A DNA stretch of 36,825 nucleotides from positions 1 to 36,825 of the IMG/VR virus record IMGVR_UViG_3300011114_000588. One strand, given 5' to 3'. Made by a program: the position numbers and the translations under genes. This document shows positions 14,878 to 23,709 of the stretch, piece by piece. The notes under the pieces were generated by a model, which saw only the letters and a program-made list of their open reading frames with translations, ran no database searches and was not told the DNA's origin. The first letter of the stretch is position 1, and the number at the start of each line of letters is the position of its first letter. The stretch is from a virus.

Positions 14878-15240
14878 ATGGCAATCCCCTCTCGCGTTCT
14901 GGCTTCGGGCAATTCCCCGCTCGCCTCTATTTCGATCAACGGCGACGGGGCTGTTGGCCTTGTTGCTGTCGGCTCCACGGCGGCTACCGCTTTGCAGCTT
15001 TCGGCGGTATGGAACACCATCACCACCTCGGCGGCTTCGACCGGCGTAAAGCTCCAACCCACGGAAGCTGGCGCGGTTGTCGGCATCCGCAACGATAGCG
15101 GTCAGACCGTCACGGTTTACCCGTTCGACACCTCCTCGACCATTAACGCGGGCGCAACTAGCCTTACGATTGCCACCGCCAAGACTGTGCTTCTTTTTGC
15201 GCCCAGTGCTACCACTTGGGCGTCAATCACCACCGCATAA
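14878..15240 (+). CDS. Small beta-rich virion-type protein, 120 aa
   Basis: The ATG at 14878 follows AAAGGA and lies 1 bp after the previous stop. The protein is Ala/Thr/Ser/Val-rich with alternating hydrophobic residues (VYPFDTSSTINAGATSLTIATAKTVLLF), indicating a beta fold without signal or membrane helix. Similar small proteins occur among head and connector genes of related phages and may trimerise on the capsid. It loosely resembles the 107-aa protein at 3813 in composition, though I see no clear alignment. Function inferred from context only. Confidence 0.65.
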   Translation: MAIPSRVLASGNSPLASISINGDGAVGLVAVGSTAATALQLSAVWNTITTSAASTGVKLQPTEAGAVVGIRNDSGQTVTVYPFDTSSTINAGATSLTIATAKTVLLFAPSATTWASITTA

Positions 15241-15251
15241 GGGACACCTCT

Positions 15252-15824
15252 ATGGATTCGGACATCGCCAACGCCGATTCGCACCTACACGTTGAGTTCT
15301 ATGAGTTCGACAAAGCGCCCCACAAGGGCGAGAGCTTCATTCGGATTATGGTTCCGGGTGACAAAACTAACATCGTTGAGACTCCGGTGCGGGAACACCA
15401 TAAAGAACGGTTCCCGCGCCAGTGGCTTTACTATCAGATGCAGAACAACCAGAATGTTGTAATCGGTATGCCGCTCGTTGAGTGGCACAAAGAGCGTCCT
15501 GAAGACATCAGCGAGGTTCAACTGGCCGAATTGCAGATTCTCAAGTTCCAGACCGTTGACCAAGTGGCGACGGCTACAGACGCGCAAATGCAGCGTGTTG
15601 GCATGGGTGCCGTGGCAATGAGAGAACGCGCCAAAGCGTTCCTGTCAGCCAAGGGCCTGTCTCAGCACACTGACGAACTTTCCAAAACGCGGCTGGAGCT
15701 TGACGCGCTGAAAGAACAACTCAGCATCCTCATGGAGGAGCGCAAGCCGCTCCGTGGGCGTCCAAGGAAAGAAGTGACTGATGTCGAGCACGATGCTTCA
15801 ACTGGTGCAGCAAGTTACGAATGA
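15252..15824 (+). CDS. Phage structural hypothetical with C-terminal coiled coil
   Basis: 190 aa. ATG 15252 (AAGGG upstream) begins MDSDIANADSHLHVEFYEFD. The N-terminal part is beta-rich with the phrase HKERFPRQWLYYQM; residues about 125-175 form a helical, charged region (TRLELDALKEQLSILMEERK) followed by a basic patch GRPRKE. This type of protein is common between capsid and neck genes in short-tailed phages, where it may be a minor head or connector-associated component. It overlaps the next gene by 44 bp, showing tight coupling. Confidence 0.65.
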   Translation: MDSDIANADSHLHVEFYEFDKAPHKGESFIRIMVPGDKTNIVETPVREHHKERFPRQWLYYQMQNNQNVVIGMPLVEWHKERPEDISEVQLAELQILKFQTVDQVATATDAQMQRVGMGAVAMRERAKAFLSAKGLSQHTDELSKTRLELDALKEQLSILMEERKPLRGRPRKEVTDVEHDASTGAASYE

Positions 15825-16686
15825 ACTGGGCGTACCTACCCCAGTCAGCGTAGCTGGCAACACCAATCAGGACGTAATTCAAATTCTGGCGCTAATGAAC
15901 GCCAGCGGTTACGAACTGCTGCGTAAGGCAGATTGGCGCGAACTGACTCAGCCTCATTCATTCTTCACTGAGTACACGACGACCACGGGCACTTACAGCA
16001 CGACATCACTCGTCATAACCGACATCCCCTCGACCGCTAGTTTGGATACGACCTACATGGTCGTGGGGACCGGCTTTCCTAACGCCACCTTCATCACCAG
16101 CGTGGATTCGTCTACGCAAGTCACGGTGTCTCAGTACTCCACTGAGGCTGAGACTGCTGGCACAATCTATTTCCAGAAGGTCAAATACGACCTACCGGAC
16201 GACTATGACGCCATCGTCCCGCGCACCCAATGGGACAAATCAAAGCACTGGGAAATGCTCGGCCCCGAAAGCGCCCAGCAATGGGAATGGCTGCTGTCGG
16301 GCTATATCAGCACCGGCCCGCGCATCCGCTGGCGGCTTTACGGCGGCTATTTCCAAATCTGGCCCGGTAACTCCACGGCTGAGTATCTGGGCTTTGAGTA
16401 CCGCAGCAAGGGTTGGGCTAGGAGCGCGGCTGGCGCTATCAAGAACAGCTTCACGGTAGACACCGATACCTGTATCTACCCCGACCGCGTTATGGTCCTC
16501 TCGACCAAGCTGAAGTACTTCCAAGCCAAGGGATTTGACACCACCGCGCTCTACCGCGATTACCTCACTGAGTTTGACACATCGGTGGCTCAGGACACAT
16601 CGGCGGCGAACCTGTCATTTGCTCCCCGCCCCGGCAACGTCCTGATTGGCTACGACAACATTCCTGACAGCGGCTATGGCCGTTAG
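15781..16686 (+). CDS. Head-tail connector/adaptor-type structural protein
   Basis: 301 aa. The helical N-terminus (MLQLVQQVTNELGVPTPVSVAGN) and DVIQILALMNASGYELLRKADWRELTQ are characteristic of podoviral head-completion/adaptor proteins, with an inserted beta domain at about 60-125 and a C-terminal helical region (YPDRVMVLSTKLKYFQAKGFD). The connector closes the portal after packaging and anchors the tail. It begins inside the preceding gene (AAGGAAAG about 11 nt upstream) and overlaps the next gene. The exact homology class cannot be fixed by eye. Confidence 0.7.
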   Translation: MSSTMLQLVQQVTNELGVPTPVSVAGNTNQDVIQILALMNASGYELLRKADWRELTQPHSFFTEYTTTTGTYSTTSLVITDIPSTASLDTTYMVVGTGFPNATFITSVDSSTQVTVSQYSTEAETAGTIYFQKVKYDLPDDYDAIVPRTQWDKSKHWEMLGPESAQQWEWLLSGYISTGPRIRWRLYGGYFQIWPGNSTAEYLGFEYRSKGWARSAAGAIKNSFTVDTDTCIYPDRVMVLSTKLKYFQAKGFDTTALYRDYLTEFDTSVAQDTSAANLSFAPRPGNVLIGYDNIPDSGYGR

Positions 16687-18241
16687 GGGCCTCGTTCAGG
16701 GCGCTGCGGCCCAAGTACAGTCCCTGCCCGCCCCTGTGGGCGGCTGGAACGCCCGCGACAGCTTTGCGAACATGGAAGCGACTGACGCGGTAACACTAAC
16801 CAATATGTTCCCGACCGTCAGTAACGTCGTCTTGCGTGGCGGCTACTCGGAACACGCCACCGGCCTAGACGGCGAAGTTCAGACGCTGATGGCCTATTCG
16901 TATGGCGGGTCCACCAAGCTCTACGCCATCACATCAGCGGGTAAACTCTACGATGTCACAACGGCGGGCGCGGTTGGCGCTGCTGCGGTCAGCGGCCTGA
17001 CCAATGGCATCTGGGAATATATCAACGTCACCAACACCGCTGGCACATCCTACCTGTATGCCGTCAACGGTGTGGACAAGCCGATCCTGTGGGACGGCAC
17101 GACTTGGTTGCGTGTGGACGCGGTTTCGACCGTCGCCATTACAGGCGTGACCACAACGACACTCGCCAACATCTGCTTGTTCAAAAACCGCGTTTGGTTC
17201 TTTCAGAAAAACACGCTGGTGGCGTGGTATCTGCCGACCAACGCGGTCGGCGGCGCGGCGCAGAAGGTGGACCTGAGCGCGGTGGCGCGGTTCGGTGGTC
17301 ACCTTGTCGATCTGGACACATGGACACTGGATGCCGGTTATGGTGTTGACGACAACCTAGCCTTCATCACCAGCACGGGCGAGGTCATCGTCTACAGCGG
17401 CACCGACCCGGCCAGCGCCGCCACATGGGCGCTGATCGGCGTCTGGAAGCTCGGCTCTCCCATAGGCACCCGCTGTATGCTTAAGTGGGGCGGCGACCTC
17501 CTGATCCTTACCTATGACGGCCTGATGCCTATGGCGGGGTCGCTACAGTCGTCACGCCTAGACCCGCGCGTAGCCCTGTCTAACAAGATTCAGGGAGCCA
17601 TTACGGCGGCGACCACTAGCTATGGCGGCGACCATGCGGCTGTTGGCTGGCAGATTGTCTACAACGCCAAGCGCAATGCCGTCTGGATCAACGTGCCCGT
17701 GGCAACCGGCCAACAGCAGCAATATGTCATGAACACAATCACAAAGTCGTGGGCACAATTTACCGGCTGGCCCGCGACTTGCTGGGAAATATTTGACGAC
17801 GATCCGTATTTCGGCGGCACCGGCATTGTCTACGTTGCGTGGGACGATACCTACGCGGACGATGGCGCAAACATCACTGCGGTGGCGCTTCAGGCGTTTA
17901 ACTATTTTGGCACGAGGGGCGTTAAGAAGTACTTCACCCGCGCTCGGCCATCCATCTTCTCGAACGGTTCACCGGCCCTCTTTGTTGGCATGAATGTGGA
18001 CTTTGACACCTCCAACACCACCGCACCCCTGACCTTTACGCCATCGGTTTCCGGGGCTTGGGGCACGGCCCTGTGGGACAGCGGGCTGTGGGGCGACAAC
18101 AATACGATTCAAAATACATGGATCGGGATTACCGGCATTGGCTACTGCGGCGGCACACAACTTCAGAGCGCCAGCCAAGGCTTGCAAATCGAATGGGCAT
18201 CCACAGACGTAGTGTATCAGGCGGGATGGGCTGGCGTATAG
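16676..18241 (+). CDS. Tail hub / DNA-stabilisation-type beta protein
   Basis: 521 aa. The N-terminal phrase QSLPAPVGGWNARDSFANM followed by ATDAVTLTNMFPTVSNVVLRGGY is typical of a large beta-rich tail protein of short-tailed phages, with repeated strands suggesting a propeller (FKNRVWFF, LLILTYDGLMPM, WINVPVATG). Its place after the connector and before internal virion proteins fits a tail nozzle or packaged-DNA-stabilising role, as with P22 gp10. ATG 16676 overlaps the connector by 11 bp; an upstream TTG at 16646 is less likely. Function is by family resemblance and context. Confidence 0.75.
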   Translation: MAVRGLVQGAAAQVQSLPAPVGGWNARDSFANMEATDAVTLTNMFPTVSNVVLRGGYSEHATGLDGEVQTLMAYSYGGSTKLYAITSAGKLYDVTTAGAVGAAAVSGLTNGIWEYINVTNTAGTSYLYAVNGVDKPILWDGTTWLRVDAVSTVAITGVTTTTLANICLFKNRVWFFQKNTLVAWYLPTNAVGGAAQKVDLSAVARFGGHLVDLDTWTLDAGYGVDDNLAFITSTGEVIVYSGTDPASAATWALIGVWKLGSPIGTRCMLKWGGDLLILTYDGLMPMAGSLQSSRLDPRVALSNKIQGAITAATTSYGGDHAAVGWQIVYNAKRNAVWINVPVATGQQQQYVMNTITKSWAQFTGWPATCWEIFDDDPYFGGTGIVYVAWDDTYADDGANITAVALQAFNYFGTRGVKKYFTRARPSIFSNGSPALFVGMNVDFDTSNTTAPLTFTPSVSGAWGTALWDSGLWGDNNTIQNTWIGITGIGYCGGTQLQSASQGLQIEWASTDVVYQAGWAGV

Positions 18242-18669
18242 AAAATGGCCCGGAAATCGGGTATTGGGTGGCTGGAGAACTTGATGCTGGATATTTCGCA
18301 GAACGCTCTCAAGCTATCGGACTGTTAAAAGACGGGGAGATCATAGCGGGCATCATCTACGAAAACTGGAATAGGCGTTCGATGGTAGTTCATATCGTCA
18401 TTAAAGACCGCATTACTCCAGCTTTCATCGGGGCGATATTCGATTACGCATACAACGTGTGCAACATTGAGAAAGCCATCGCCCCGGTCAGCAGTGCTAA
18501 TGCCAAGAGCATTAGGATGGTTGAGAAGATGGGCTTTACTGAGGAGGCGCGTATAAGGGACGCCTCTCCTGACGGCGATATGATCTTGTATACATTGAAG
18601 AAAACCGACTGCCGTTTCTTAGGGAACCGATATGGGAAAAAGTACACCAAGAGCGCCGACGCCGCCTGA
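18226..18669 (+). CDS. GNAT-family N-acetyltransferase
   Basis: 147 aa with the GNAT C-terminal signature: NAKSIRMVEKMGFTEEARIRD (about 92-111; N92, S95 and F104 visible), preceded by strands IIAGIIYENWNRR. It ends in a charged tail (CRFLGNRYGKKY). It would use acetyl-CoA to acetylate a small molecule or protein. It overlaps the tail gene upstream by 16 bp and the next gene by 38 bp, so it is embedded in the virion operon, which hints at modification of a virion or host surface component or an early role of the infecting particle. The substrate is unknown. Confidence 0.85.
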   Translation: MGWRIENGPEIGYWVAGELDAGYFAERSQAIGLLKDGEIIAGIIYENWNRRSMVVHIVIKDRITPAFIGAIFDYAYNVCNIEKAIAPVSSANAKSIRMVEKMGFTEEARIRDASPDGDMILYTLKKTDCRFLGNRYGKKYTKSADAA

Positions 18670-19903
18670 CTATGTGGGCGCGGCTACGGCGCAGGGCGTT
18701 GCGAACCAAGCCTCTGCGGCTCAAGGATCGTCGCTGTCGAATCCCAATATCATCAGCCCTTATGGCAATCAGAACGTAACTTGGGCCAACACCGGCATTA
18801 ACGGCGCTCCGCAAGGCACCGTCACCCAGACGCTCACGCCCGCCGCGCAAGCTACCCTTGAGTCGCAGCAGGAAGTGCAGCGTGGCCTTGCCGATGTGGC
18901 CCAGCAGGGCATCGGCAACGCGCAGGACATCCTCAACACGCCGTTCAGCGCCAATCTGCCTAATTTGCAAACGTCGCTTGGGCAACCGGGGCAACTAAAC
19001 TACGGCCCGCAAGCGGGCCTGTACGGCGCTCAGAGTGGGCTTGACCTGTCTGGCGTTGCCCAGATGCCGGTCAACGCTGGAATGACTGGGCAACAAGCCA
19101 TCATGTCGCGCCTCGCCCCGCAGATCGAACAATCAAGGGCGGCTAACGAGCAGCGTTTAGCTAACCAAGGCATCACGCCGGGGTCTGAGGCTTACAACAA
19201 TTCGATGCGGACGCAGGGCGAACAACAAAACGACCTGTACACCCAAGCCGCGCTTCAGGGCATCGGCCTTGATACAGCGGCCAATCAGCAAGGCTTCAAT
19301 CAGGCACTTGGCGCTGGCGGCTTCTACAACACCGCGCAAGGCCAGAACTTCGGCCAAGCCGCTACTGGCGCTGGCCTGTACAACCAAGCCCAGAACCAAG
19401 CGTACAATCAAGGCTTGGGCGGGGCGCAGTTCGGCAACACCGCGCTTCAGCAATCTCTGGCGCAACAGCTTGCCTTGCGGAATCAACCGATCAACGAGAT
19501 CGCGGCGCTTATGGGCGGCTCGCAAATCCAGAACCCGCAGTTCCAGCAATACACCGGCCAGAACGTCGCGGCGGCTCCCGTGTTCCAAGGCGTCCAGCAA
19601 CAAGGCCAAGCGGCTATGGATATTTATGGCATCAAGGCCAATCAAGCCGCATCGAACGCAGCGGGAATTGGTTCTGCTTTGGGCGCTGGCGCGCAAATTG
19701 CAGGAATGTTTTCTGACAAACGCCTGAAGTCGAACATCGTGCGCGTTGGCACTCACCCGCTTGGAATCGGCATCTACGAATACGACATCTTTGACCGGCG
19801 CGAGCGTGGCGTGATGGCGCAAGAACTCCAAACCGTGAAGCCCGAAGCCGTCATGGTTCACTCAAGCGGATTCTTGATGGTTGATTACGGAGCAATCGCA
19901 TGA
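18632..19903 (+). CDS. Virion protein with C-terminal S74-like chaperone segment
   Basis: 423 aa, Gln/Ala/Gly/Asn-rich in the first ~340 residues with repeated QGxNxA words, a low-complexity, probably helical or disordered virion or ejection protein. The C-terminus SDKRLKSNI (about 367-375) followed by YEYD, RGVMAQEL and HSSGFLMVDYG matches the intramolecular-chaperone (Peptidase S74) type ending, which helps trimerise fibres and is often self-cleaved at a Ser-Asp. This tail is shorter than the full ~130-residue domain. The start ATG 18632 lies inside the GNAT gene; the stop overlaps the next start (ATGA). Confidence 0.7.
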   Translation: MGKSTPRAPTPPDYVGAATAQGVANQASAAQGSSLSNPNIISPYGNQNVTWANTGINGAPQGTVTQTLTPAAQATLESQQEVQRGLADVAQQGIGNAQDILNTPFSANLPNLQTSLGQPGQLNYGPQAGLYGAQSGLDLSGVAQMPVNAGMTGQQAIMSRLAPQIEQSRAANEQRLANQGITPGSEAYNNSMRTQGEQQNDLYTQAALQGIGLDTAANQQGFNQALGAGGFYNTAQGQNFGQAATGAGLYNQAQNQAYNQGLGGAQFGNTALQQSLAQQLALRNQPINEIAALMGGSQIQNPQFQQYTGQNVAAAPVFQGVQQQGQAAMDIYGIKANQAASNAAGIGSALGAGAQIAGMFSDKRLKSNIVRVGTHPLGIGIYEYDIFDRRERGVMAQELQTVKPEAVMVHSSGFLMVDYGAIA

Positions 19904-20211
19904 ATTATCCAATGGGATTGCCGCTTTCGGCAGAAGAACAAGCTCGCCTTTCGGCAATGCAAAACGCTCAAAACATGGGCGCTGATGCGATGTCTCCAAT
20001 TACCACTTCGTCTTATAAAGGTATTAGCGCGCAACCCAGCGGAGCGGCCATGCTTGCCAAGGCGCTTCAAGGCTACGGTGCGGGACGGGGCATTAAGGCG
20101 GCAAAGGCGGGTGGGCCGCAGGAGTTTGACAAGAATTCTGTTTTTGCCAAGCCCACCATTGGTGACTTTGCCCAGCACCCAATGCAATCTCTCAGCAATT
20201 TGTTTCGGTAG
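19900..20211 (+). CDS. Small virion-type protein sharing a motif with next gene, 103 aa
   Basis: ATG 19900 overlaps the previous stop (ATGA). Residues about 38-70 (YKGISAQPSGAAMLAKALQGY then GAGRG) align with residues about 39-65 of the next gene (YKGIAARPSTLGILANALKSY then VGARG). This indicates that the gene is a truncated or duplicated N-terminal module of the larger internal virion protein. It contains no catalytic or membrane features. Probably a virion component; unproven. Confidence 0.65.
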   Translation: MNYPMGLPLSAEEQARLSAMQNAQNMGADAMSPITTSSYKGISAQPSGAAMLAKALQGYGAGRGIKAAKAGGPQEFDKNSVFAKPTIGDFAQHPMQSLSNLFR

Positions 20212-20216
20212 GCAAA

Positions 20217-21857
20217 ATGGCAAACATCAGCCTTACGAATTATGATTCGCAAATTGCTGAACTTCAGCAGCGACAGAGAATGGCTCAGGCGCTTCAAGAG
20301 CAAGCCCTGCAACAGCCTGAAGTGCTTACTTACAAGGGTATAGCTGCTAGGCCATCGACATTGGGCATTTTGGCTAATGCCTTAAAGTCTTACGTTGGCG
20401 CTCGCGGAGAGCGTAAATCTATTGAGGAAACGGGCCTTCTAAACAAATTAGCTAGGGAGCAAGCCGCTGCTCGTGGCTCGTCCTATATGCCCACCGAAGA
20501 ACCGGCTCCCACCGCAGTTGCGCCCCAAGCCCTAGCCGCAGCGTTGGGCGCTCCACCTGTTATGGACACTCAATCCGGTGCCTCGCGCGCGGCTGGAATC
20601 GCGTCTAACCCCCTCGCCGTTGCCGCCCCGCCTCCCGCAGCCCCGCCTCCCGGCATGGTGCCTAACACGCAATCTGGCGCGTCAATCGCAATGGGCATGG
20701 GGCCTAACCCCAACGCCGCGCCCATGCCCATGCCGCCAGCAGCGCCCTCTCCTGCTCCCGCTGGCGCGATGGCCCCCATTAACGTGCCGACTCCCCGACC
20801 GGCTGGACCGTCTGTGGCCCAGCTTCAAGCGGGCCTGAGTAAGGCAATCTCGGACGCTGATAGCGACCCCAATCCGTATGTGCGCCAAAACGCCGCTCGG
20901 ATGATACCTGTTATCCAGCAAAGCATTTCCCGCGCACAGCAGCAGGCCGATACGGCTGATACCCGCTCCTACAACAAAAAAATCGTCACAGAGGAGCGCG
21001 CCTATCAAAGTGCCAACGCCGAAACGCTGCGGAAGGCCGATGTCACAAGGGCGACTGAACAGGCTGAGGCGCTTATAACGGGCGGTGAGTTTAGCGATGC
21101 TCAGGCAAACGCAATAAGGTCGGCGGCGGCGGCGGGAACTGAGGCCCTTAATGCTGTTCGTACGCTTGCTGCTAGTAAGGCATGGGTTGCCAAACACACC
21201 ATTCTTCCGCAAACGGAAGCCAAGCTGCTCGGCTACCCAGACGGGTCGATAGTTTCGAAAAATGACGAAACTCAAGAGGTCGAATTAAAATATAATCCCA
21301 ACCCAGACAGACTTGCTCAATATAACGCTCTAACTGCGCGCATTAACGCGACAAGGCCAACGGCAGCAAGCGCCGGTAGATTAATACCTCAAACCGCAGC
21401 GAAGGGTATTATCGAAAACCGCACAGCGTTAGACCGCGTTGAAAGGGCAAAAGGTCTTTTGGATGCGCGACCAGAGGGTGTTGGCCTAAAGAACTTTCGC
21501 GGAGACTTGCTAAATAGGCGTCTCGACCCGGCTGGCGTTGATTTGAGGTCGGCAATTGCCGATTTTGGCAGTATGATTATACATGATAGGTCCGGTGCGG
21601 CGGTAACTGTTTCAGAGTACCCAAGATTGAAGCCGTTTATACCAAAAGTTACTGATGACCCCGCTTCGATAGCTAGAAACCTTACGCATTTTCAGGCGGA
21701 ACTTGAGTCTATTCTGGGCGAGTCTGAGGCTTTTTATAGCCCTGAAAACGGTTACAGGCCCATTACCGGCAGGGTCGGAACATCTGACGCAGCCCCCGGA
21801 GCAACCCGCACTGGTACATATAACCCAGCCACGGGGAGGGTAGAGTATGCCAACTAA
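20217..21857 (+). CDS. Internal virion / DNA-ejection-type protein
   Basis: 546 aa. The helical N-terminus (IAELQQRQRMAQALQEQALQQ) and the YKGIAARPS motif are followed by a Pro/Ala/Met-rich linker (residues about 100-205, APPPAAPPPG and PMPMPPAAPSPAP), then a long Ala/Gln helical region (SRAQQQADTADTRSYNKK) and a folded C-terminal domain. Low-complexity linkers joined to helices are usual in proteins ejected into the host with the genome. It precedes another ejection-type protein. Codon bias in the last third is more AT-rich than its neighbours. Function by context. Confidence 0.7.
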   Translation: MANISLTNYDSQIAELQQRQRMAQALQEQALQQPEVLTYKGIAARPSTLGILANALKSYVGARGERKSIEETGLLNKLAREQAAARGSSYMPTEEPAPTAVAPQALAAALGAPPVMDTQSGASRAAGIASNPLAVAAPPPAAPPPGMVPNTQSGASIAMGMGPNPNAAPMPMPPAAPSPAPAGAMAPINVPTPRPAGPSVAQLQAGLSKAISDADSDPNPYVRQNAARMIPVIQQSISRAQQQADTADTRSYNKKIVTEERAYQSANAETLRKADVTRATEQAEALITGGEFSDAQANAIRSAAAAGTEALNAVRTLAASKAWVAKHTILPQTEAKLLGYPDGSIVSKNDETQEVELKYNPNPDRLAQYNALTARINATRPTAASAGRLIPQTAAKGIIENRTALDRVERAKGLLDARPEGVGLKNFRGDLLNRRLDPAGVDLRSAIADFGSMIIHDRSGAAVTVSEYPRLKPFIPKVTDDPASIARNLTHFQAELESILGESEAFYSPENGYRPITGRVGTSDAAPGATRTGTYNPATGRVEYAN

Positions 21858-23709
21858 GGTTCGCGCTCCCAACGGTGACGTTATTGATTTTCCTGACGGG
21901 ATGTCCGACGCGGCCATTCAAGAAGCGATGCACCGTAATTTCCCGCCACAAAACGTCGCCCCCGATCCATCAACGCCAATGTCGGCAACCAATACCCGCG
22001 CCTATCTAGAGGGTGGCGGAAAACTCAAGCCGCGCAATTTTGGCGAGGATGTAACGGCGCTGGGCGCTGGTGCGGGTCAAGGTTTTGGCAACATGGCCCT
22101 GACCGGCCAGCGCCTTGTTGGTGGCGGGCTTAACCGTATCGGCCTAGGCGGCGCGGGCGAATGGCTTGTCAATGACGCCAACGCCGGGATAGCTAAGTTG
22201 GAGCGGGAAGCCGCGCCGTATAAGGCGGCGCATCCCAACATCGTCACGGCTGGCAATATTGTATCAACGCTTCCGGTCGGCGGCGTTGCTGGTCGCGTAA
22301 TCGGAACGGGCGCGAGGGCTCTTGGGGCCGCGTCAAAAGCAGCCCCCCTTGTGGCCGCGCTAGAAAGCGGCGGCTTCCGCACTGGGCTTATCCCAAGCGC
22401 GGCGGCGCGAGCGGCTGGCGCTGCCGCCCCTACGGCGGGAACCAGAGTGGCGGATGTCCTTCTTCGCGGAACTGGCGGGGCCGTAGTCGGGGGCGCTGGA
22501 TCAGCGGCAATGAACCCGGACGAAGCTGGAACCGGGGCGGCTATTGGTGCGGCTATCCCATTTGCCGGTCAGGCGCTTGGTGCGGTTGGGAGAAAGGTTA
22601 TATCCCCGATAAAGAACAGCCTGTCGCCAGAAGGCAGGCGACTGGTTCAGTTGGCAGAGCAGAACGGAATTGACCTTACACCGGGGCAGCTTACCGGAAG
22701 CCGCCCGCTGGCCGCGACCGAATCAACCCTGACTCAAATGCCGTTTTCGTCAGGCCCGCAACGTGATGTGTTTCAAAATCAGCGCAATCAATTCAACCGG
22801 GCTGTCCTTTCAAAGGCTGGCGTCAACGCAGACACGGCCACGCCGGAGGTTTTGGACACGGCCTTCAACGACATCGGCAGCAGATTTGATGCGGTCATTC
22901 AACACACCGGCCCCTTGGCCCCGACGCCTCAATTCGGAATCGACATTGCACAAACTGCCGGGAAATACGGTCGCAGGCTTGATGCCAATGTCGCGCCGAT
23001 CTTTAACAACATGGCCGACGAACTACAGGTTATGGCAAACCAGAATTACCCCATAACGCCTGATGCCTACCAAAACATAGCCAGCGATTTACGCAGAACT
23101 ATTCGCCAAAACTCCTCAAATCCGGCCTTGCAAGATGCACTTCACGGGCTTCAGGAGGCGCTTGATAATTTGATGGAGGCTAATGTCCCCCAACAAGTTG
23201 CCGACGAATGGAAATCGGTCAGGGGGGATTATCGCAATCTCCTAACGATAGACAAGGCAATGTCGCAGGCCCCAAATATCGATCAAGTTTCCGGTGACAT
23301 TCCTTTTGGCAGCTTTTCACGGTCGGTGGCGGCGGCGGATAAGTCAGGCTTCGCTCGCGGTCGCGGCGACCTGAATGACCTTGCCCGTGTTGGCACATTT
23401 TTATCAGACCGCATCCCCAATAGCGGGACAGCAGAGCGATCAAATATCATAAATATGCTGAAAAGCGGCGGCGGCTTGGCCGCTGGTATTGGAACCGGAG
23501 CCTTAACGGGGAACCCAATCGGGGCCGTTGCGGGTGCGGTGGGCGGTCTTGCGCTGCCCCCCGTCCTTCAGGCATTTATCAATTCAGCCCCCGGTAAGGC
23601 TTACCTGACAAACCAATTGGCGGGTAAAATCCCCCAAATGGGGAACGCTGAACTTGTGTCCGCGCTAACTGCGGCCCTTACCAGAAAAAATCAGGAACAG
23701 CCCCAATGA
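21847..23709 (+). CDS. Large internal virion / ejection protein
   Basis: 620 aa. The N-terminal motif GDVIDFPDGMSDAAIQEAM (about 9-27) is common at the start of phage internal virion or tail proteins. It is followed by long Gly/Ala-rich hydrophobic stretches (GAVVGGAGSAAM, GAAIGAAIPFAGQALGAVG and, near the C-terminus, AAGIGTGALTGNPIGAVAGAVGG) that could insert into membranes. A helical middle (SDLRRTIRQN…LQEALDNLM) lies between. It probably forms part of the trans-envelope channel during DNA injection. It overlaps the upstream gene by 11 bp and the following fibre by ATGA. Confidence 0.7.
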   Translation: MPTKVRAPNGDVIDFPDGMSDAAIQEAMHRNFPPQNVAPDPSTPMSATNTRAYLEGGGKLKPRNFGEDVTALGAGAGQGFGNMALTGQRLVGGGLNRIGLGGAGEWLVNDANAGIAKLEREAAPYKAAHPNIVTAGNIVSTLPVGGVAGRVIGTGARALGAASKAAPLVAALESGGFRTGLIPSAAARAAGAAAPTAGTRVADVLLRGTGGAVVGGAGSAAMNPDEAGTGAAIGAAIPFAGQALGAVGRKVISPIKNSLSPEGRRLVQLAEQNGIDLTPGQLTGSRPLAATESTLTQMPFSSGPQRDVFQNQRNQFNRAVLSKAGVNADTATPEVLDTAFNDIGSRFDAVIQHTGPLAPTPQFGIDIAQTAGKYGRRLDANVAPIFNNMADELQVMANQNYPITPDAYQNIASDLRRTIRQNSSNPALQDALHGLQEALDNLMEANVPQQVADEWKSVRGDYRNLLTIDKAMSQAPNIDQVSGDIPFGSFSRSVAAADKSGFARGRGDLNDLARVGTFLSDRIPNSGTAERSNIINMLKSGGGLAAGIGTGALTGNPIGAVAGAVGGLALPPVLQAFINSAPGKAYLTNQLAGKIPQMGNAELVSALTAALTRKNQEQPQ

